Assembly: GCA_025937115.1 (NCBI GenBank) | Contig: JAICSB010000022.1 | Location: forward strand, 1-17,123 | DNA: 17,123 nucleotides | Reading direction: 5' to 3' | DNA from: Pseudonocardiaceae bacterium | GTDB taxonomy: Bacteria > Actinomycetota > Actinomycetes > Mycobacteriales > Pseudonocardiaceae | Part shown: one piece after another, positions 15,969 to 17,123 of the stretch | Numbering within the stretch: position 1 is the stretch's first letter | How the letters are laid out: each line of letters starts with the position of its first letter | Notes under the pieces: generated by a model | Told to the model about the DNA's origin: nothing | Database searches by the model: none | The model's input: the letters and a program-made list of their open reading frames with translations, nothing else | Position numbers and translations under genes: made by a program

Positions 15969-16988
15969 ATGGACGAGATAATTCCGCACACCTCCTGGAT
16001 GCGCGACATCCCCGACGACGCAACGCTGATGATGCTGAGCATCCCGGGTACACATAACTCGGCCAGCGTCGATGGGCCTCTCGGGTTCGCCAAGACCCAA
16101 GACCGAGGTCTGTTCGACCAACTTGCCGCAGGGATACGATTCCTCGACATCAGGCTTGCGCACTACCAGGACAGTCTTTGCGTACACCACGACGTCGTCT
16201 GCATGGAAAAAAGCTATGCGGAAGTACTGACGACCTGCTCCGACTTCCTCAACCAGCACCCGTCCGAAACAATTCTGTTGTCAGTCAGCGACGAGGACCA
16301 TGTGGATAGCACGCTCGGCAAATTTGCTCCGTCGCAAGTGCTCTGCAGGCTATCCTCCATAGGAGACACGCCGCACAGCGGCGAGAATACCCGTTCGTTT
16401 GAAGATACTTTCAGGGCGATAACGTGGGAACATCTCAAAGATGCACCGCTGTTCTACAATTTCACCGCCGCTGCTCCGGGCAGCGACGTCCAGCCCCATC
16501 CGGCCTTCACTTCCGAAACAACGTTGGGAGAAGCTCGTGGCAAGATCGTCTTGTTGCGCCGGTTTGAAGGCCGCCAGGACATCGGATTCGATGCTACTTA
16601 TTGGCCGGAAAACCAGCGATTCAGAAACGCTGCGGCGCCCTTCTATGATGTCGAGGACCGTTATCAGAACCCGGGAGGCGACGACAAATTCGACTTCGTC
16701 GTCGCACACCTGGAGGAAGCCATGCGCGGTGCTCCCGGGGATCTGTACATTACTTTCTCTAGTGCCGTTCACCTGACGGCACGTGGCTACGCCGAAACGA
16801 TAAACCAGCGTCTCAACGCCTATCTCGCAGAATCGTCCCGAGGACGCGTAGGAATTGTCGTGATGGACTATTTTGACCAGCCCCGTGAATTAGTCGCAAA
16901 CGTGATCAAAGTGAACACTGCGGCTCATGACACGAGAGGCGAACATCGCTACCCAGGAGAAGGCCGCCCAGCACCTCAACGCCGGTGA
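15969..16988 (+). CDS. Phosphatidylinositol-specific phospholipase C-like protein (PI-PLC X domain)
   Basis: The 339-residue product has the bacterial PI-PLC X-domain layout. General base/acid histidines are His29 in SIPGTHNSA and His73 or His74 in LCVHHDVV; Arg62 lies in GIRFLDIR; later come HPSETILLSVSDE, a basic IVLLRRF strand and VVMDYFDQP. Family enzymes cleave phosphatidylinositol to diacylglycerol and inositol cyclic phosphate. ATG 15969 has AGGGG close upstream; a longer frame from GTG 15879 lacks similarity. No signal peptide is visible in either version. Base composition differs from neighbours: 47% GC in 16381-16440 against 73% in 11401-11460, counted by hand, which suggests acquisition. 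After VIKVN (residue 316) the last 23 residues look like out-of-frame reading of the adjacent cyclase remnant. Confidence 0.85.
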   Translation: MDEIIPHTSWMRDIPDDATLMMLSIPGTHNSASVDGPLGFAKTQDRGLFDQLAAGIRFLDIRLAHYQDSLCVHHDVVCMEKSYAEVLTTCSDFLNQHPSETILLSVSDEDHVDSTLGKFAPSQVLCRLSSIGDTPHSGENTRSFEDTFRAITWEHLKDAPLFYNFTAAAPGSDVQPHPAFTSETTLGEARGKIVLLRRFEGRQDIGFDATYWPENQRFRNAAAPFYDVEDRYQNPGGDDKFDFVVAHLEEAMRGAPGDLYITFSSAVHLTARGYAETINQRLNAYLAESSRGRVGIVVMDYFDQPRELVANVIKVNTAAHDTRGEHRYPGEGRPAPQRR

Positions 16989-17123
16989 CATCGAGCTTTC
17001 GTTGACACGCTGTTCGCCCCGGATTGTGTGGATCATGACCCGGCTCCCGGACACGTCGCGCTCGCATACACCCTGACGGGGACCCACCGGGGCGACTTCC
17101 ACGAGCGGTGGGCAGCACGGACG
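16927..17123 (+). pseudogene. Eroded SnoaL-like ester cyclase remnant, cut by window end
   Basis: From ATG 16927 the frame gives MTREANIATQEKAAQHLNAG and then DIE. Continuing one base displaced at 16995 it gives AFVDTLFAPDCVDHDPAPGH, then VALAYTLTGTHRGDFHERWA to the window end. These are recognisable pieces of SnoaL-like polyketide or ester cyclase family proteins (LNAGD, VDHDPAPG, TGTHRGDF). One base appears lost at GAG|GCT. The stretch that normally links the DPAPG and VALAYTLTGTH pieces is absent, and another may be missing between GDFH and ERW. Its first 62 bases overlap the end of the phospholipase frame. Not functional as read. Confidence 0.65.

Overview
The window reads as chromosomal DNA of a high-GC actinobacterium, almost certainly a mycobacterium (Mycobacterium/Mycolicibacterium type). 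The grounds are strongly GC-biased coding, a 13E12/DUF222 HNH protein behind a perfect mycobacterial LexA (SOS) box, a homologue of the mycobacterial Rv3662c family near an acetyl-CoA synthetase, GTG and TTG starts, and leaderless-type promoters. I found no tRNA, rRNA, CRISPR array or transposase gene.

Layout. Positions 1-230 hold no gene I recognise. Then come, on the minus strand, an Rv3662c-like protein (231-974, N-terminus probably frameshifted) and a SAM methyltransferase (1043-1825). A divergent intergenic region with a long near-perfect inverted repeat (1920-1985) precedes acs (2131-4107, plus). After a hairpin follow an ArfB-type ribosome-rescue hydrolase (4199-4594), a minus-strand lipoprotein with two retropepsin-like domains (4605-5615), and two tandem paralogous DMT/NIPA-like membrane transporters (5661-6566 and 6686-7615). 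A minus-strand 13E12/HNH gene (7662-9274) is broken by a one-base deletion; its promoter, start codon and a perfect SOS box overlap.

The central part is a signalling cassette. A 1277-residue protein (9544-13377) runs PAS-GAF-HisKA-HATPase-REC-PAS-GAF-SpoIIE/PP2C, so it joins a hybrid histidine kinase to a partner-switching phosphatase in one chain. By a 4-base TTGA overlap it is followed by a GAF-MEDS protein (13374-14477) whose STAS tail lies in another frame (14402-14593). Downstream are a GH25 lysozyme (14813-15859) and a PI-PLC-like phospholipase (15969-16988) with visibly lower GC and no signal peptide, then an eroded SnoaL/ester-cyclase remnant running off the window end.

How they might work together. 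The kinase/phosphatase and the GAF-MEDS-STAS protein look like one sensory module connecting a phosphorelay to sigma-factor partner switching; the target is not visible here. The lysozyme and phospholipase could be an accessory, possibly acquired, hydrolase pair. Several genes (HNH, MEDS-STAS, cyclase, probably Rv3662c-like) are interrupted by apparent single-base deletions of the same sign. That means either real decay in an accessory region or indel errors in the source assembly, and it should be settled before biological conclusions are drawn from the broken genes.
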